From Promethearchaeia archaeon (lineage in GTDB: Archaea > Asgardarchaeota > Lokiarchaeia > Sigyniarchaeales > SOKP01), in the NCBI GenBank assembly GCA_029856125.1, contig JAHQWJ010000014.1:1-64000 (forward strand): DNA of 64,000 nucleotides, in the 5' to 3' direction. Position numbers and translations under genes: made by a program. This document shows positions 8,608-18,297 of the stretch, in pieces (within the stretch, counting starts at the first letter, position 1; each line of letters opens with the position of its first letter). Below the pieces are notes generated by a model. It had not been told where the DNA came from. It searched no databases and saw only the letters and a list, made by a program, of their open reading frames with translations.

Positions 8608-10608
8608 TTAAACCCTCTTAGTTATCATTGAATGTAATTGTTCAGATGAAAATCCTATTATATCAATTGCGGAGCTTCTACAATTACCCGAGCAAGCACC
8701 ACATCCTTTACAGAGTGCTACATTAACTGAAGCTATCGTTCCAAATCTTCTATCATCAACATATTCAATAGCTCCATACGCGCAATTTTGAATACACATT
8801 CCACAACCAGAACATCGATCAGCATGAATTACGGCAAAAAATGGCTCAATCTCTACTTCTCCTTTCGCCATTAACGCAATTGCGCTAGCAGCTGCTGCTT
8901 TAGCCTGAGCTACGGAATCTGGTATGTCTTTAGGTCCCTGAGAAACCCCCGCTATGAAAATACCTTCGGTTAAAGTATCTACAGGTCTTAGTTTAGGGTG
9001 CGCTTCTAAAAAGAATCCATCGGCTGACTTTTGAATTCTCAAAAGAGTAGTAATAGAGTCTGAGTCCGCTCGAGGCTCGATACCCGTCGAAAGAACAAAT
9101 AATTCAACTTCTACTTCAATGGGTTGTTGGAGCAGCGTATCTTCGGATCGAATAATTATATTGTGATTCAGAGGATTTTCTCTTACTTCAGCAATTCGCC
9201 CTCTTACGTAATTAATACCATAATCCCTTGCTGCGGATTCGTAAAACTCTTCATATCCTTTTCCAAACGCTCGAATATCCATATAAAATATGTAGATATC
9301 CGCTTCTGGATGCTTTTCTTTGTACTGCCTTGCCTGCTTGGTAGCATACATACAGCACACTCGAGAGCAATACTTATTTCCGCCTTCTCTAAAATTTCTG
9401 CTTCCAACGCATTGTAAAAACGCAATACTATGCGGATCTTTAAGGTCTGATGGTTTTACAGGTTTTCCTATAACTGGACCAAACGAACTAAGTAATCGTT
9501 CCATTTGAAGGCCTGTAATGACATTGGGGTATTTCCCGTAGCCATATTGCTTTAGCCCCGACGGATCGTATTCGTCGTATCCTGTCGCTACTATAATGGT
9601 GCCTACTTTAACATTAATATATTCAGGCTTGTCGTCGTAATTTATAGCAAGAGGTTCACATACACTTTCTCTCGCGCAAATTCCGCATAAAACACAGCTG
9701 TCCATGTCGATAGTATATTCGCTTGGAACCGCTTGAGGGAATGGAACGTAAATAGCCTTTCTTGTAGCTAATCCTAATTCAAACTCGTTAGCAACTGATA
9801 TAGGGCATGAATCTACACAAATTCCACACCCGGTGCATTTAACTTGATCTACATAATGAGGCTTTTTTTTAATCGTAACTTCAAAATTGCCTACATATCC
9901 TGTTACTTCTTCTACTTCAGAATACGTCAACAATTCAATATTTTTGTCTCGTGAAATTTCTGACATTTTAGGTGTAAGAATACAAGAAGAACAATCCATA
10001 GTCGGAAAGGTCTTGTCAAGCTGGGCCATATGCCCTCCAATCGTCGCAGATCTTTCCACTAAGTATACTTTGTATCCCGCAGCGCTAAGATTTAAAGCGG
10101 CGTTCATTCCTGTAATCCCAGCACCGATAATTAAACTTGCTGGTTCTACCTTTACTTTTTGTACTGCTAAAGGTGCTAATTCTCTTGCTTTCGCAATTGC
10201 TAACCTTATGTGATCTTTTGCTACTTCATAGGCACCTTCAGTATCTTTCATGTGAACCCACGTAGAGTGTTCTCTAATATTTGCCATCTCAAACAAAAAT
10301 TGATTTAAGCCTGCTTCTTTACAAGCTATTCGAAACGTAGGTTCGTGCATTCTCGGAGAACACGCTGCAACCACAACCCGGTTAATTAGTCCCGCTTCGA
10401 TATCTTCTTTAATCATTTTTTGTCCGACATCTGAACAAAAGAATTTGTATTCCCGACCCACCGTAACATCCGGTAGCGTCTTGGCATACTCAACTAAATC
10501 TGGAACTGAAACTACTCCACCAATATTCACGCCGCAGTGACAAACGTAAACTCCTATCCTTGGTTTTTCGTTTCCCATGATACTGATTTTTTTATCTGAT
10601 TCTGTCAA
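8608..10608 (-). CDS. hdrA: Heterodisulfide reductase subunit A (flavin bifurcation subunit)
   Basis: This 666-residue HdrA is expected to carry the FAD that splits electron pairs between ferredoxin and the HdrBC disulfide site. In order it shows an N-terminal YVCHCGVNIGGVV cluster site and the FAD fold SLIIGAGITGMNAALNLSAAGY near 155. Ferredoxin motifs CTGCGICVDSCP and CVLCGICARESVC come next, then a thioredoxin-reductase-like core. Two C-terminal 4Fe-4S motifs close it, CSGCGMCIQNC and CKGCGACSGNC. The start is TTG at 10606-10608, backed by a strong AGGAGGATC ribosome site. The length matches stand-alone HdrA rather than fused forms. Confidence 0.95.
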   Translation of the reverse strand: MTESDKKISIMGNEKPRIGVYVCHCGVNIGGVVSVPDLVEYAKTLPDVTVGREYKFFCSDVGQKMIKEDIEAGLINRVVVAACSPRMHEPTFRIACKEAGLNQFLFEMANIREHSTWVHMKDTEGAYEVAKDHIRLAIAKARELAPLAVQKVKVEPASLIIGAGITGMNAALNLSAAGYKVYLVERSATIGGHMAQLDKTFPTMDCSSCILTPKMSEISRDKNIELLTYSEVEEVTGYVGNFEVTIKKKPHYVDQVKCTGCGICVDSCPISVANEFELGLATRKAIYVPFPQAVPSEYTIDMDSCVLCGICARESVCEPLAINYDDKPEYINVKVGTIIVATGYDEYDPSGLKQYGYGKYPNVITGLQMERLLSSFGPVIGKPVKPSDLKDPHSIAFLQCVGSRNFREGGNKYCSRVCCMYATKQARQYKEKHPEADIYIFYMDIRAFGKGYEEFYESAARDYGINYVRGRIAEVRENPLNHNIIIRSEDTLLQQPIEVEVELFVLSTGIEPRADSDSITTLLRIQKSADGFFLEAHPKLRPVDTLTEGIFIAGVSQGPKDIPDSVAQAKAAAASAIALMAKGEVEIEPFFAVIHADRCSGCGMCIQNCAYGAIEYVDDRRFGTIASVNVALCKGCGACSGNCRSSAIDIIGFSSEQLHSMITKRV

Positions 10609-10621
10609 TTTTTCGATCCTC

Positions 10622-11572
10622 CTAAGTTAACTGGTCTTTTACTTTTTCTAAAAACGGTTCTATAGGGATAAACGGAGTTACTCCTTTTAGGTCGTGATTT
10701 TTTACTAACCCCAAAAGATTAGGATCAATTCCAAAAGATAAGCCTAAAAGCTGAGTAATGTATACTACAGGGATTTTGTATGGTTCTCCAATCATATCTT
10801 TATAAAAGTCATTAGCCTCCATTTGGCCTAAATCTAACTGCAAATGACAGAAGGGGCAGCAATCGATGATTATATCGGCGCCAGCATCCCTCATGTTCTC
10901 TAATTTTTCTCGAGAAAAGTCAGCTGAAACTTCTTTTACTGCCGTTCTTACTGCGCCACCTGCTCCGCAACACATAAGTTTATCATTATAATCGATGCTT
11001 TTTGCTCCTGTAATTTCTACGATTTCATCAAGAAATGTAGGGTCTTCGCATTCGCCACCCCAAGGTCTTTTATCACTTGGTTTTATTATGTGGCATCCAT
11101 AATGCACAGCAACTTTTAAATCCTTAAATTTATGTTTTACAAAACCTCGTAAGTAATCTAAACCCATGTCTTGATATAATACTTGAACGATATGTTTGGG
11201 TTCAATTGAACCCTTAAATTCTCTTCCAACTTTGGCGAGATGTTCATTTACCATTTTCTTTAATTCGGGTTCGTGTTCTAACTCAACCCAGGCGTCTCGA
11301 AGCGTACCATAGCAACCATTACACCCCGTTATAATATCAACTCCCAGTTTTTCTGCTATTGTAATATTTCGAGCCGCAATTACTAACCAAGTAGGAATGT
11401 GGAACGCTCGAAAAACTCCTGGAGCAGGACAACAAGAGGCTCCTTCTAATTCCAAAATTTCAGCACCTAAATGATCAAATACTGCCCTGATAGATGATTC
11501 AATCATGGGATAGCGATTAGGGGCTACGCAACCAAGAAAGAAACCGTATTTCCATTTATTTTCTTCACTCAT
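10622..11572 (-). CDS. hdrB: Heterodisulfide reductase subunit B (CCG-domain, disulfide active site)
   Basis: This 316-residue protein has two CCG repeats that bind the non-cubane 4Fe-4S clusters of HdrB. Repeat one has GCVAPNRYP, ASCCPAPG and GCNGCYG. Repeat two has HYGCHI, LMCCGAGGA and CCPFCHLQ. It catalyses reduction of a disulfide, CoM-S-S-CoB in methanogens. Since no methanogenesis genes are seen here, the natural disulfide is unknown. It lies 14 bases downstream of hdrC and 13 bases upstream of hdrA. Confidence 0.93.
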   Translation of the reverse strand: MSEENKWKYGFFLGCVAPNRYPMIESSIRAVFDHLGAEILELEGASCCPAPGVFRAFHIPTWLVIAARNITIAEKLGVDIITGCNGCYGTLRDAWVELEHEPELKKMVNEHLAKVGREFKGSIEPKHIVQVLYQDMGLDYLRGFVKHKFKDLKVAVHYGCHIIKPSDKRPWGGECEDPTFLDEIVEITGAKSIDYNDKLMCCGAGGAVRTAVKEVSADFSREKLENMRDAGADIIIDCCPFCHLQLDLGQMEANDFYKDMIGEPYKIPVVYITQLLGLSFGIDPNLLGLVKNHDLKGVTPFIPIEPFLEKVKDQLT

Positions 11573-11586
11573 TATTATATATCACC

Positions 11587-12195
11587 TTATTTTTCCTCTT
11601 CTTTGTCTTTTTCAGCCTCAGCTTTTTCTTTTTCCTTTATTTTTTCGATTTTATCCAACAAATCTCTAAAACCAACAGACTTCATTAATTCTTGACATTC
11701 TTTGACAGCTTCAGGATGCGTGTGAACGGTTGGAGGTAATGGGGGTAATCCATAGGATTCGCGTAAATCTCGCCATTTTTTATTTGCTTCTCCATTGGCA
11801 GGTACTCCATGGCCTGTTTCGTAAAATATTTTATTAGCTAACCCAAAATGAGCGTCTAAAATATGTCCTTCTTCAACAGCGATATTTCTTAGCTTAATAA
11901 TCATATCAGTTACTGGAATGTCTCGCGGACATCGCTCATAACAAGTATAGCATGTACTACAAAGCCAAATATCGATATCTTCTAAAACAGATTCATCGCC
12001 TGTTAAAGCTCGACGAAGAATCGAGCGCGTTCTAATTGCTGTACGCCTACCCGATGGACAAGACCCTGTACATGTCCCACAATTAATACACGCTCTAAGC
12101 TTCTCTAAACCGGCGTCAACAAATTTTTGAGTAATACTTGAGCCCGTGGACTTATAAACCTTTCTTTTTATGTATTTTTCTACATTTTCGCTCAT
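11587..12195 (-). CDS. hdrC: Heterodisulfide reductase subunit C
   Basis: This 202-residue soluble HdrC is the first gene of the operon. It has two 4Fe-4S motifs, CINCGTCTGSCPSG near residue 36 and CSTCYTCYERCPRDIP near 80. These wire HdrA to HdrB. The last 25 residues are an unusual lysine/glutamate-rich tail (EKIKEKEKAEAEKDKEEEK) predicted to be a charged helix. No membrane segment is present, so this is the cytosolic HdrC type. About 310 bases of non-coding sequence upstream should hold the operon promoter. Confidence 0.92.
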   Translation of the reverse strand: MSENVEKYIKRKVYKSTGSSITQKFVDAGLEKLRACINCGTCTGSCPSGRRTAIRTRSILRRALTGDESVLEDIDIWLCSTCYTCYERCPRDIPVTDMIIKLRNIAVEEGHILDAHFGLANKIFYETGHGVPANGEANKKWRDLRESYGLPPLPPTVHTHPEAVKECQELMKSVGFRDLLDKIEKIKEKEKAEAEKDKEEEK

Positions 12196-12508
12196 AATTA
12201 ATTCAAATCCCCATTTTTAATTAGATTTACTAAATGGTAAAAAACTAAGTCTTCACATAAACGTGTTTGATCAAACAAATCAATTGATAATCTTATAGTT
12301 GAAAAAGAACTTTTCTTAAAAAAATTTATTATGATAAATAAATAACCAAATTCCTAATATTGACTATATCATATATCGAATATTTTTATAAGGAATTTAA
12401 TTAGAAATATCAAATTAAGGAACAAATTTTTATTAAAATTAGAGTACAGACATGCAATTCCGATTTGAAAGAATTGTTAAGGATGCATAAACAAAAAAAA
12501 TAGATTTT
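12196..12508. other. Non-coding region upstream of the hdr-flox operon
   Basis: This AT-rich gap of 313 bases separates hdrC from a membrane protein gene on the same strand. No ORF or RNA structure is convincing. Its one clear element is a 14-base perfect palindrome at 12264-12277 (listed separately). AT-rich stretches that could be TATA boxes are too common here to choose among. Confidence 0.5.
12264..12277. promoter_or_regulatory. 14-base perfect palindrome, candidate operator for hdr-flox
   Basis: The sequence TGTTTGATCAAACA is fully self-complementary and ends 69 bases before the hdrC start codon. A palindrome of this length is rare but not exceptional in AT-rich DNA of this size. Its position is what suggests a repressor or activator site. 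Confidence 0.35.
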
Positions 12509-12847
12509 TTATTTAGAAACCAATTTTCTGCCACATTCTGGACAGAACTTTAAAGATTCTTCTCCAGACTTAAATCCACAATTAGAACATATTGCATGAA
12601 CGATAATAGGGGATTGTTCTTTCATTGATCTAGGCTCACTTTCCTCTCTCTCTTTAACTAAAGGAGGGCCAAATATAGAATTACCTTTATTTACGCGTTT
12701 ATAAAAAAAGTAACCTAATATCATTATTAAACCCCCTACTAATGCATACTCGTGCAAAAACAAGAAAGTTCCATATCCAAATATGGAATAAATCGACAGA
12801 CCTAAAGAGACACTAACAACTAACCATGAAAAAGAAAGAAGTTTCAT
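12509..12847 (-). CDS. Small membrane protein with C-terminal zinc ribbon
   Basis: This 112-residue protein has two hydrophobic segments (about 3-26 and 31-48). A charged linker follows, then a C-terminal zinc ribbon with CSNCGFKSGEESLKFCPECG (two CxxC pairs). Such 'zinc-ribbon plus membrane anchor' proteins are common in Asgard and other archaea, and their partners are unknown. A second protein of the same design lies at 26757-27452. Confidence 0.6.
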   Translation of the reverse strand: MKLLSFSWLVVSVSLGLSIYSIFGYGTFLFLHEYALVGGLIMILGYFFYKRVNKGNSIFGPPLVKEREESEPRSMKEQSPIIVHAICSNCGFKSGEESLKFCPECGRKLVSK

Positions 12848-13013
12848 CTTTTCTTCAATTAAAGTCGTAAAAAGGTAGGATAAGCTTCCATTTATATTTA
12901 ATTAAAAAGAAGAAAGATAAGTTAATTTATAATTTCAGCCGTTTTCTGAGAATATTTAATGATCAAATTTAATAAAATAGAGAAAATTGACAATTTTGAA
13001 GAAATTTGATTAC

Positions 13014-13235
13014 TTATTTATTATCTTTAGCAAGTTCTTTTAAAAATTCTATTTGCTTTTCTTCTGGTAAAAAGGCTAATTCTTTCTTAATTTCCTTTAG
13101 CTCGTCTTTAGAAAGGTTTAGCTTCATTAATTCTTCTTTAACTTCTTTGGATAGTACTGTAAAGATTCTATAGAAATATTTTTTCACAACTTCTAATTTC
13201 TCAAATCCTCCATTATTTTCATCGCTACTTATCAT
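13014..13235 (-). CDS. Small helical hypothetical protein
   Basis: This frame of 73 residues from the ATG at 13235 (78 from a GTG at 13250) is rich in lysine and glutamate, with two predicted amphipathic helices such as SKDELKEIKKELAFLPEEKQ. It follows the histidine kinase gene by less than 100 bases on the same strand, so it may be co-transcribed. GGTGA sits only two bases from the ATG, so the start is uncertain. No known family is recognised. Confidence 0.5.
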   Translation of the reverse strand: MISSDENNGGFEKLEVVKKYFYRIFTVLSKEVKEELMKLNLSKDELKEIKKELAFLPEEKQIEFLKELAKDNK

Positions 13236-13331
13236 GCTCACCAAATGCACATTTAATGTGATGTTAAAATTTCATGTATTGTCTAATTAAGAAATGAAAT
13301 GAGCGTTATTAAAAAATGTGGAGTCCATATT

Positions 13332-16202
13332 TTAGTCTTCAATAATAGGCAACGAAAAGAAAAAAGTACTTCCTTTATTTCTACCTTCTGATTCCACCCA
13401 AATTTTACCGTCGTGAAGCGTCATTAATTCTTTTGAGATATACAATCCTAATCCGGTTCCTTCGATGTCTACATCCCAGCCTTGGCCATATCTTTCGATT
13501 TTCCCAAATTGCGTGAATAGTTGGCCAATTTCTTTCTGAGTTAATCCAATACCCGTATCTTTTATCGAAATGATGTATTGACTGTCTTCTTTAGTAGAGT
13601 CGATTGTGATATGGCCACCCACAGGAGTGTATTTGATAGCATTTATCAACAAATTCGTAATCACTCTGTATATTTTTTCTTTATCGAATTCCGTAAAAAG
13701 ATTGTCCTGAGTATTTACTTCAATAACATGTTTTCTTAATTCAGTATTTCCTCGAAGTTGTTTAACGCAATCATTTATTAGATCGGTAAGATTATCTTTT
13801 ACTTTATGTATTTTTAGTAAACCTTGGTCTAACTGCGAGCTTTCTACAAGTAAATTAATATAATCCTCAAGGCGTTTACTTCCGTCTTTAATTTCTTCCA
13901 AAATTGAAATAACATCCTCATCTAACTTTTCTGAATGTAAATTTATTAATAAATCAGTAAATCCCTTAATGGAAATTAACGGCGTTTTTAATTCGTGGGA
14001 TGTTCGGGAAAAGAGATCGCTTTTTAATTTATTGATTTCGCTCAACATTCTGTTTTGTTCTTCTAGATGTTGTTGAGACTTCCATCTTCTTTGCTCTATT
14101 TCAAGAGCATCGCAAATTAAGAATAGTACCAACTTGTTTTGGTTAGAAATCGTAGGGTTTTCGGTAAACAAGACAACTAACAAATCGTTTAAATCGTTCC
14201 CAGACATTATTAATTTACCGTAGCAAGCTTTAATTTGTTGATCCATAATGAAACTATCTGTTTTAGCATATTCCGTTTTATCGATGTCATAAAATTCTTG
14301 AGTAAAATCGTGGTTTTCTACAAAGAATTGACTTACAAATAAATTTTTCTTAAACTCTTCTGAGGAATATAATTTCACATCCCCTTTATGAGACATTACT
14401 CTGTATTGTTCTTCTTCTTCATCTTCACGAATAATTTTATTGATATACAAAACAACATCGCCATCAAGTAATTTTAGGCAAGTTTTTAGCAATAATTCAA
14501 TGTTTTGTTGAGTATCCGTCGTGTAGTTTAAAAAGTTTATATTTAGCTCATAGATTAATTCTTCGTAAATCTTTTTCTCAGTTACGTCCTCTAACCACAG
14601 TCGAAAACTTATCAAATTGCCTTTCTCGTCGTGTTGGTTTAATCTTTTACCCTGTAACCATTTCATCTTACCATCATTGGTAATAACTCTAAACTCTATC
14701 TCCTTTCCTTCTTCAGAATTTAATAATCTTAGCAAGTCGTCAGGATGGATAATTTCATTCATTAACTTTTTATTAACAATTTTGATATCTTGATAGCCAA
14801 TGAATTCTAACAATCGAGGGTTAAGGTAGGAGATGCTATTCTTTTTTAGTTCAATTTCTAGAACTCCAATTGTTGACGTCTCTAATAAATCCCTAAGTTT
14901 TTCCTCTGAATCCTTAATTTTTTGTTCAGAAAACACTTTTTCGGTTATATCGTCTACAGTAAATATTATATTCTCTATCTTCCCGTTGGTTCCAATAAGA
15001 GGAGTGCCGTTAATTGAAAGGAGGATGTTCTCATCCTTAGCTAAGTTAAAGGTTGCGTGATAATCAAATAATGGTTTTTTCGTTTGCATAATAATTTGAA
15101 ATGGAAGCTCGTGTTTTGGTATGGAATTACCTTCTGAGTCTATAAGCTTGAACTTTGATGCGATAAAGGACTTTTTTAATAATTCTTCTTTAGGATAATG
15201 TAAAACTTTCTCAGCTTGTGAATTTACGTAAATAATTTGTCCACTTGTATCTATAGATAAAATACCAGCGGGATTTGTTTCCATGATCCGTTCCAGTCTT
15301 TCGTGTTGGCGACGTAAGTTTTCTTCAGCATTTTTTCGTTCTGTTATATCTTCAAATGTTATTAGAAGTCCTGCTACTTTCCCATCAGAATTCAGCAACG
15401 GGATTCTATTCACATCGATCCAGATTTTTTGTTCATTTCTACGAATCCAATATTCATCTTTATGAAAAACTGCTTGATTTGATTCGATAACTTTCTTCTC
15501 CTGTTGTTTATTAAACTCAATCTGTTTACTATCCCAGAGCAATTCTTCGTCCTTTTTGGCTATAATATTTTCGGGGTGGTCAATTCCTATCAAATTTGCA
15601 TAATTGTCATTACACCCTAAATAACTTAAATCAATATCTTTCCAGATAATGTATTGTGGAATATTTTCCATAACCATTTGGAGCATTTCGTATGAACTTT
15701 GGAGGGCTTCTTCGTATTTCTTCGGATTGAACAATTTCCAAAATCGTATTTCAGGAATGGTTTCAGTAATTTTTTTAAAACGGTCCTCTGTATCCCTGAG
15801 GTTTACTTCGATTTTCTTTTGCTTTGAGATATCTTTTAGAATTACTAAGATCTTATCGATCTTGTTCTCGTCAGTAAATTTTTTTGCTTTAATTTCTGCC
15901 CAAATAATTTCGCCCTTCTTTGATAGTAACCTTATTTCTTGGAAATGACCAAATGTTTCAACACCTTTTTTAAAAAACTTAGAAACTTTTTTGATATCCT
16001 CAGAAAAAAAAATTGTTAAAAAGGGCTTACCTGTTATGTCATTTTCAGAATACTCAAGCTTGTCTAATAAAGGGCATTGGTTAATGAGTTCTATGTCGAA
16101 ATCTTTATTTTGATTAATAACAACAACCAGATCGTTTACAATTTCCATGAAAATTTGAAATTGAGTTTTGATGTTGCCTTGTTTGTTGTCGTCAGAAATC
16201 AT
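13332..16202 (-). CDS. Multi-PAS sensor histidine kinase
   Basis: This 956-residue soluble kinase has four PAS domains (roughly 10-130, 165-290, 295-430, 435-550), each ending in a PAC-like segment such as ILVILKDISKQKK or LLITFEDITERKN. A GAF-like region (about 560-720) and the kinase core follow. The phosphoacceptor His is in SRTSHELKTPLISIKGF near 735. The ATP lid has NLLINAIKYTPVGG, DTGIGL and GTGLGLYIS. No transmembrane segment is seen, so it should sense a cytosolic cue. No response regulator is adjacent; the nearest is at 18298-19194, beyond cysE-cysK. Such orphan multi-PAS kinases are typical of Lokiarchaeia and methanogens. Confidence 0.9.
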   Translation of the reverse strand: MISDDNKQGNIKTQFQIFMEIVNDLVVVINQNKDFDIELINQCPLLDKLEYSENDITGKPFLTIFFSEDIKKVSKFFKKGVETFGHFQEIRLLSKKGEIIWAEIKAKKFTDENKIDKILVILKDISKQKKIEVNLRDTEDRFKKITETIPEIRFWKLFNPKKYEEALQSSYEMLQMVMENIPQYIIWKDIDLSYLGCNDNYANLIGIDHPENIIAKKDEELLWDSKQIEFNKQQEKKVIESNQAVFHKDEYWIRRNEQKIWIDVNRIPLLNSDGKVAGLLITFEDITERKNAEENLRRQHERLERIMETNPAGILSIDTSGQIIYVNSQAEKVLHYPKEELLKKSFIASKFKLIDSEGNSIPKHELPFQIIMQTKKPLFDYHATFNLAKDENILLSINGTPLIGTNGKIENIIFTVDDITEKVFSEQKIKDSEEKLRDLLETSTIGVLEIELKKNSISYLNPRLLEFIGYQDIKIVNKKLMNEIIHPDDLLRLLNSEEGKEIEFRVITNDGKMKWLQGKRLNQHDEKGNLISFRLWLEDVTEKKIYEELIYELNINFLNYTTDTQQNIELLLKTCLKLLDGDVVLYINKIIREDEEEEQYRVMSHKGDVKLYSSEEFKKNLFVSQFFVENHDFTQEFYDIDKTEYAKTDSFIMDQQIKACYGKLIMSGNDLNDLLVVLFTENPTISNQNKLVLFLICDALEIEQRRWKSQQHLEEQNRMLSEINKLKSDLFSRTSHELKTPLISIKGFTDLLINLHSEKLDEDVISILEEIKDGSKRLEDYINLLVESSQLDQGLLKIHKVKDNLTDLINDCVKQLRGNTELRKHVIEVNTQDNLFTEFDKEKIYRVITNLLINAIKYTPVGGHITIDSTKEDSQYIISIKDTGIGLTQKEIGQLFTQFGKIERYGQGWDVDIEGTGLGLYISKELMTLHDGKIWVESEGRNKGSTFFFSLPIIED

Positions 16203-16469
16203 ATTCTTGCATCCTTAGTTAAAACTAATTTTTTTTTTCCTAACCTTCGTGTTACTCCTAATTAAACAAGTAAAGAAACTTTTATTTATATATAAGTATA
16301 ATTTTCCAACGATATCAGTAATGGGATAGGCTTAAGATCATGGAAAGAATCTTATATCTTAATAGCACTAAAATTTTATTCTTACAAAAATTATTAGATG
16401 ATAACAGATTATCAAAATTTATAACAATTGGGAAGTTTCCAAAATAATATAGGAGTGTGTTAAGAATCT

Positions 16470-17309
16470 ATGGAAGGTTTTATAAATTGTTTGTCGTGTG
16501 GTAAGAAATTAGGTCCAAAATCTAAGCATAACCATGGACAATGCACAGAATGCCTTTTGAAACTAGAATTTAAAACAGAAGATACAGATCTTGAATTCAT
16601 TCAAAAATATCTGCAAGGAATATTAGATTTCTTTGTATCTGACGTAAGCGCAGCGTTTAATAAAGATCCTGCCGCTCATACTTTGATTGAAGTTTTAACT
16701 AGTTATCCCGGAATAAAAGCTGTATTGTTGTATCGTATTGCTCACTTTTTTTGGAAATTAAACGTTCCATATATTCCAAGATATATATCGGATATTGCTA
16801 GAGAGTTAACAGCAATAGATATACATCCAGGAGCTGAAATTGGGTCCGAATTTTTTATAGATCACGGAGCGGGAGTTGTAATTGGTGAAACCGCGGAAGT
16901 TGGCAATAACGTGACGTTTTACGCCGGAGTAGTCTTAGGGGGTACTAATTTAGAACAAACTAAGAGGCATCCCACTTTAGGAGATAATATAGTTGTTGGT
17001 ACTGGAGCCAAAATTTTAGGACCCATCAAAATCGGTGATAACGTAAGAGTGGGCGCTAATTCTGTAGTAGTACACGATGTTCCTCCAAATTGCGTCGTAG
17101 TTGGGGTTCCTGCAAAAGTAGTATCAAAGAAAGGTGATAAAATAGATAAGATAGATCTACGACACGGAGATCTCCCAGATCCTATTTCAATTGCTATTGA
17201 AATGCTAGATAAACGACTTAAAGAGATCGAGAACCAATTCCCAAATATCAAAAAACCGAGTAAAGACGAATTAGAAATATTTTACGGCGAATACGGTGAA
17301 GGAATTTAA
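16470..17309 (+). CDS. cysE: Serine O-acetyltransferase with an N-terminal zinc-ribbon extension
   Basis: This enzyme transfers acetyl from acetyl-CoA to L-serine for cysteine synthesis. The core (about 45-225) has the serine acetyltransferase helical domain, then the left-handed beta-helix with AIDIHPGAEIG, FFIDHGAGVVIGET, GVVLGGTN and RHPTLGDNIVVGTGAKILG. An odd N-terminal 40 residues carry C7-x2-C10 and C25-x2-C28, a zinc-ribbon-like unit not normal in CysE. A C-terminal helix extends past the usual end. It lies 36 bases before cysK, clearly one operon. Confidence 0.92.
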   Translation: MEGFINCLSCGKKLGPKSKHNHGQCTECLLKLEFKTEDTDLEFIQKYLQGILDFFVSDVSAAFNKDPAAHTLIEVLTSYPGIKAVLLYRIAHFFWKLNVPYIPRYISDIARELTAIDIHPGAEIGSEFFIDHGAGVVIGETAEVGNNVTFYAGVVLGGTNLEQTKRHPTLGDNIVVGTGAKILGPIKIGDNVRVGANSVVVHDVPPNCVVVGVPAKVVSKKGDKIDKIDLRHGDLPDPISIAIEMLDKRLKEIENQFPNIKKPSKDELEIFYGEYGEGI

Positions 17310-17354
17310 TCCTGAGGGCTTTTTTCAAAATAAATAAATAAAAAAGTGAAAGTT

Positions 17355-18284
17355 ATGGCTAATTATTATAGTAGTATTATAGAAACAATAGGAAAGACTC
17401 CATTAGTAAAGCTTAATCGAATTACCAAAGACGTTAAACCAAATATCTTTGTTAAGTTAGAATCTTTTAACCCTGGTGGTAGCGTTAAAGACAGAATTGG
17501 TATGAACATGATCCTTAAAGCGGAAGAGGAAGGTATAATTGATAGCGACACTATTATCGTTGAGCCCACGTCGGGAAATACAGGGATCGGTCTTGCGATT
17601 ACATGTGCTGCAAAAGGCTATAAATTAATCCTTACGATGCCTGAAAGCGTTACTGTCGAAAGAAAGCAAATTCTTCTTGCGTATGGTGCTGAAGTTGTTC
17701 TCACACCAAAAGAGGGAGGGATGAAAGGTTCCATAAAGAAAGCAGAAGAAATCGCAAGAGAGAGGGGAAAGGTGCATATACCTCAACAATTTAGAAATTT
17801 AGCTAATCCAGATATCCACAGGAGAACAACGGCTAAAGAAATATTTAACGACTTAGATGGTCAAGTCGATGGATTTGTTGCTGGAGTTGGAACGGGAGGA
17901 ACTATAACTGGTGTAGGAGAAATATTAAAAGATAGAGTAGGAGCAAGGTTCAGAGTTTATGCTGTGGAACCTAAAGATTCTGCGGTTTTATCAGGAGGAG
18001 AACCAGGACCACATAAAATTCAAGGCATAGGTGCGGGATTTGTACCAGAAGTGCTAAACACCGAAATATACGATAAAATTATTATTGTAGCCTACGAGGA
18101 TGCTGTCGCAACAGCAAGAAAATTAGCTAAATTAGAAGGTATATTCGTTGGTATCTCTGCGGGAGCCTGTGCGTGGGCAACTATTTACGAGGCCTCAAAA
18201 GATTTCGAAGAAGGAGATAACCTTGTAGCTTTACTACCTGACGGTGGGGAAAAATATCTCTCAACTGAATTATTTCGTTTTTAA
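17355..18284 (+). CDS. cysK: Cysteine synthase A (O-acetylserine sulfhydrylase)
   Basis: This PLP enzyme joins O-acetylserine and sulfide. It shows TPLVKLNRI, the PLP lysine in NPGGSVKDRIG, the substrate loop PTSGNTGIGLA, the phosphate-binding GTGGTITGVGE, and the C-terminal SAGACAWA and LLPDGGEKYLST. The start is taken as ATG at 17355, with GTGA seven bases upstream; a GTG nine bases earlier is probably part of that ribosome site. It is the second gene of the cysE-cysK pair. A bacterial-type route to cysteine is thus encoded next to cysS and tRNA-Cys 5 kb away. Confidence 0.95.
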   Translation: MANYYSSIIETIGKTPLVKLNRITKDVKPNIFVKLESFNPGGSVKDRIGMNMILKAEEEGIIDSDTIIVEPTSGNTGIGLAITCAAKGYKLILTMPESVTVERKQILLAYGAEVVLTPKEGGMKGSIKKAEEIARERGKVHIPQQFRNLANPDIHRRTTAKEIFNDLDGQVDGFVAGVGTGGTITGVGEILKDRVGARFRVYAVEPKDSAVLSGGEPGPHKIQGIGAGFVPEVLNTEIYDKIIIVAYEDAVATARKLAKLEGIFVGISAGACAWATIYEASKDFEEGDNLVALLPDGGEKYLSTELFRF

Positions 18285-18297
18285 GTAGGAATAAAAT

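Noticed and set aside
9204..9425. Overlapping ORFs inside hdrA on both strands
   Set aside because: They are shadows of the intact hdrA frame without own ribosome sites or homology.
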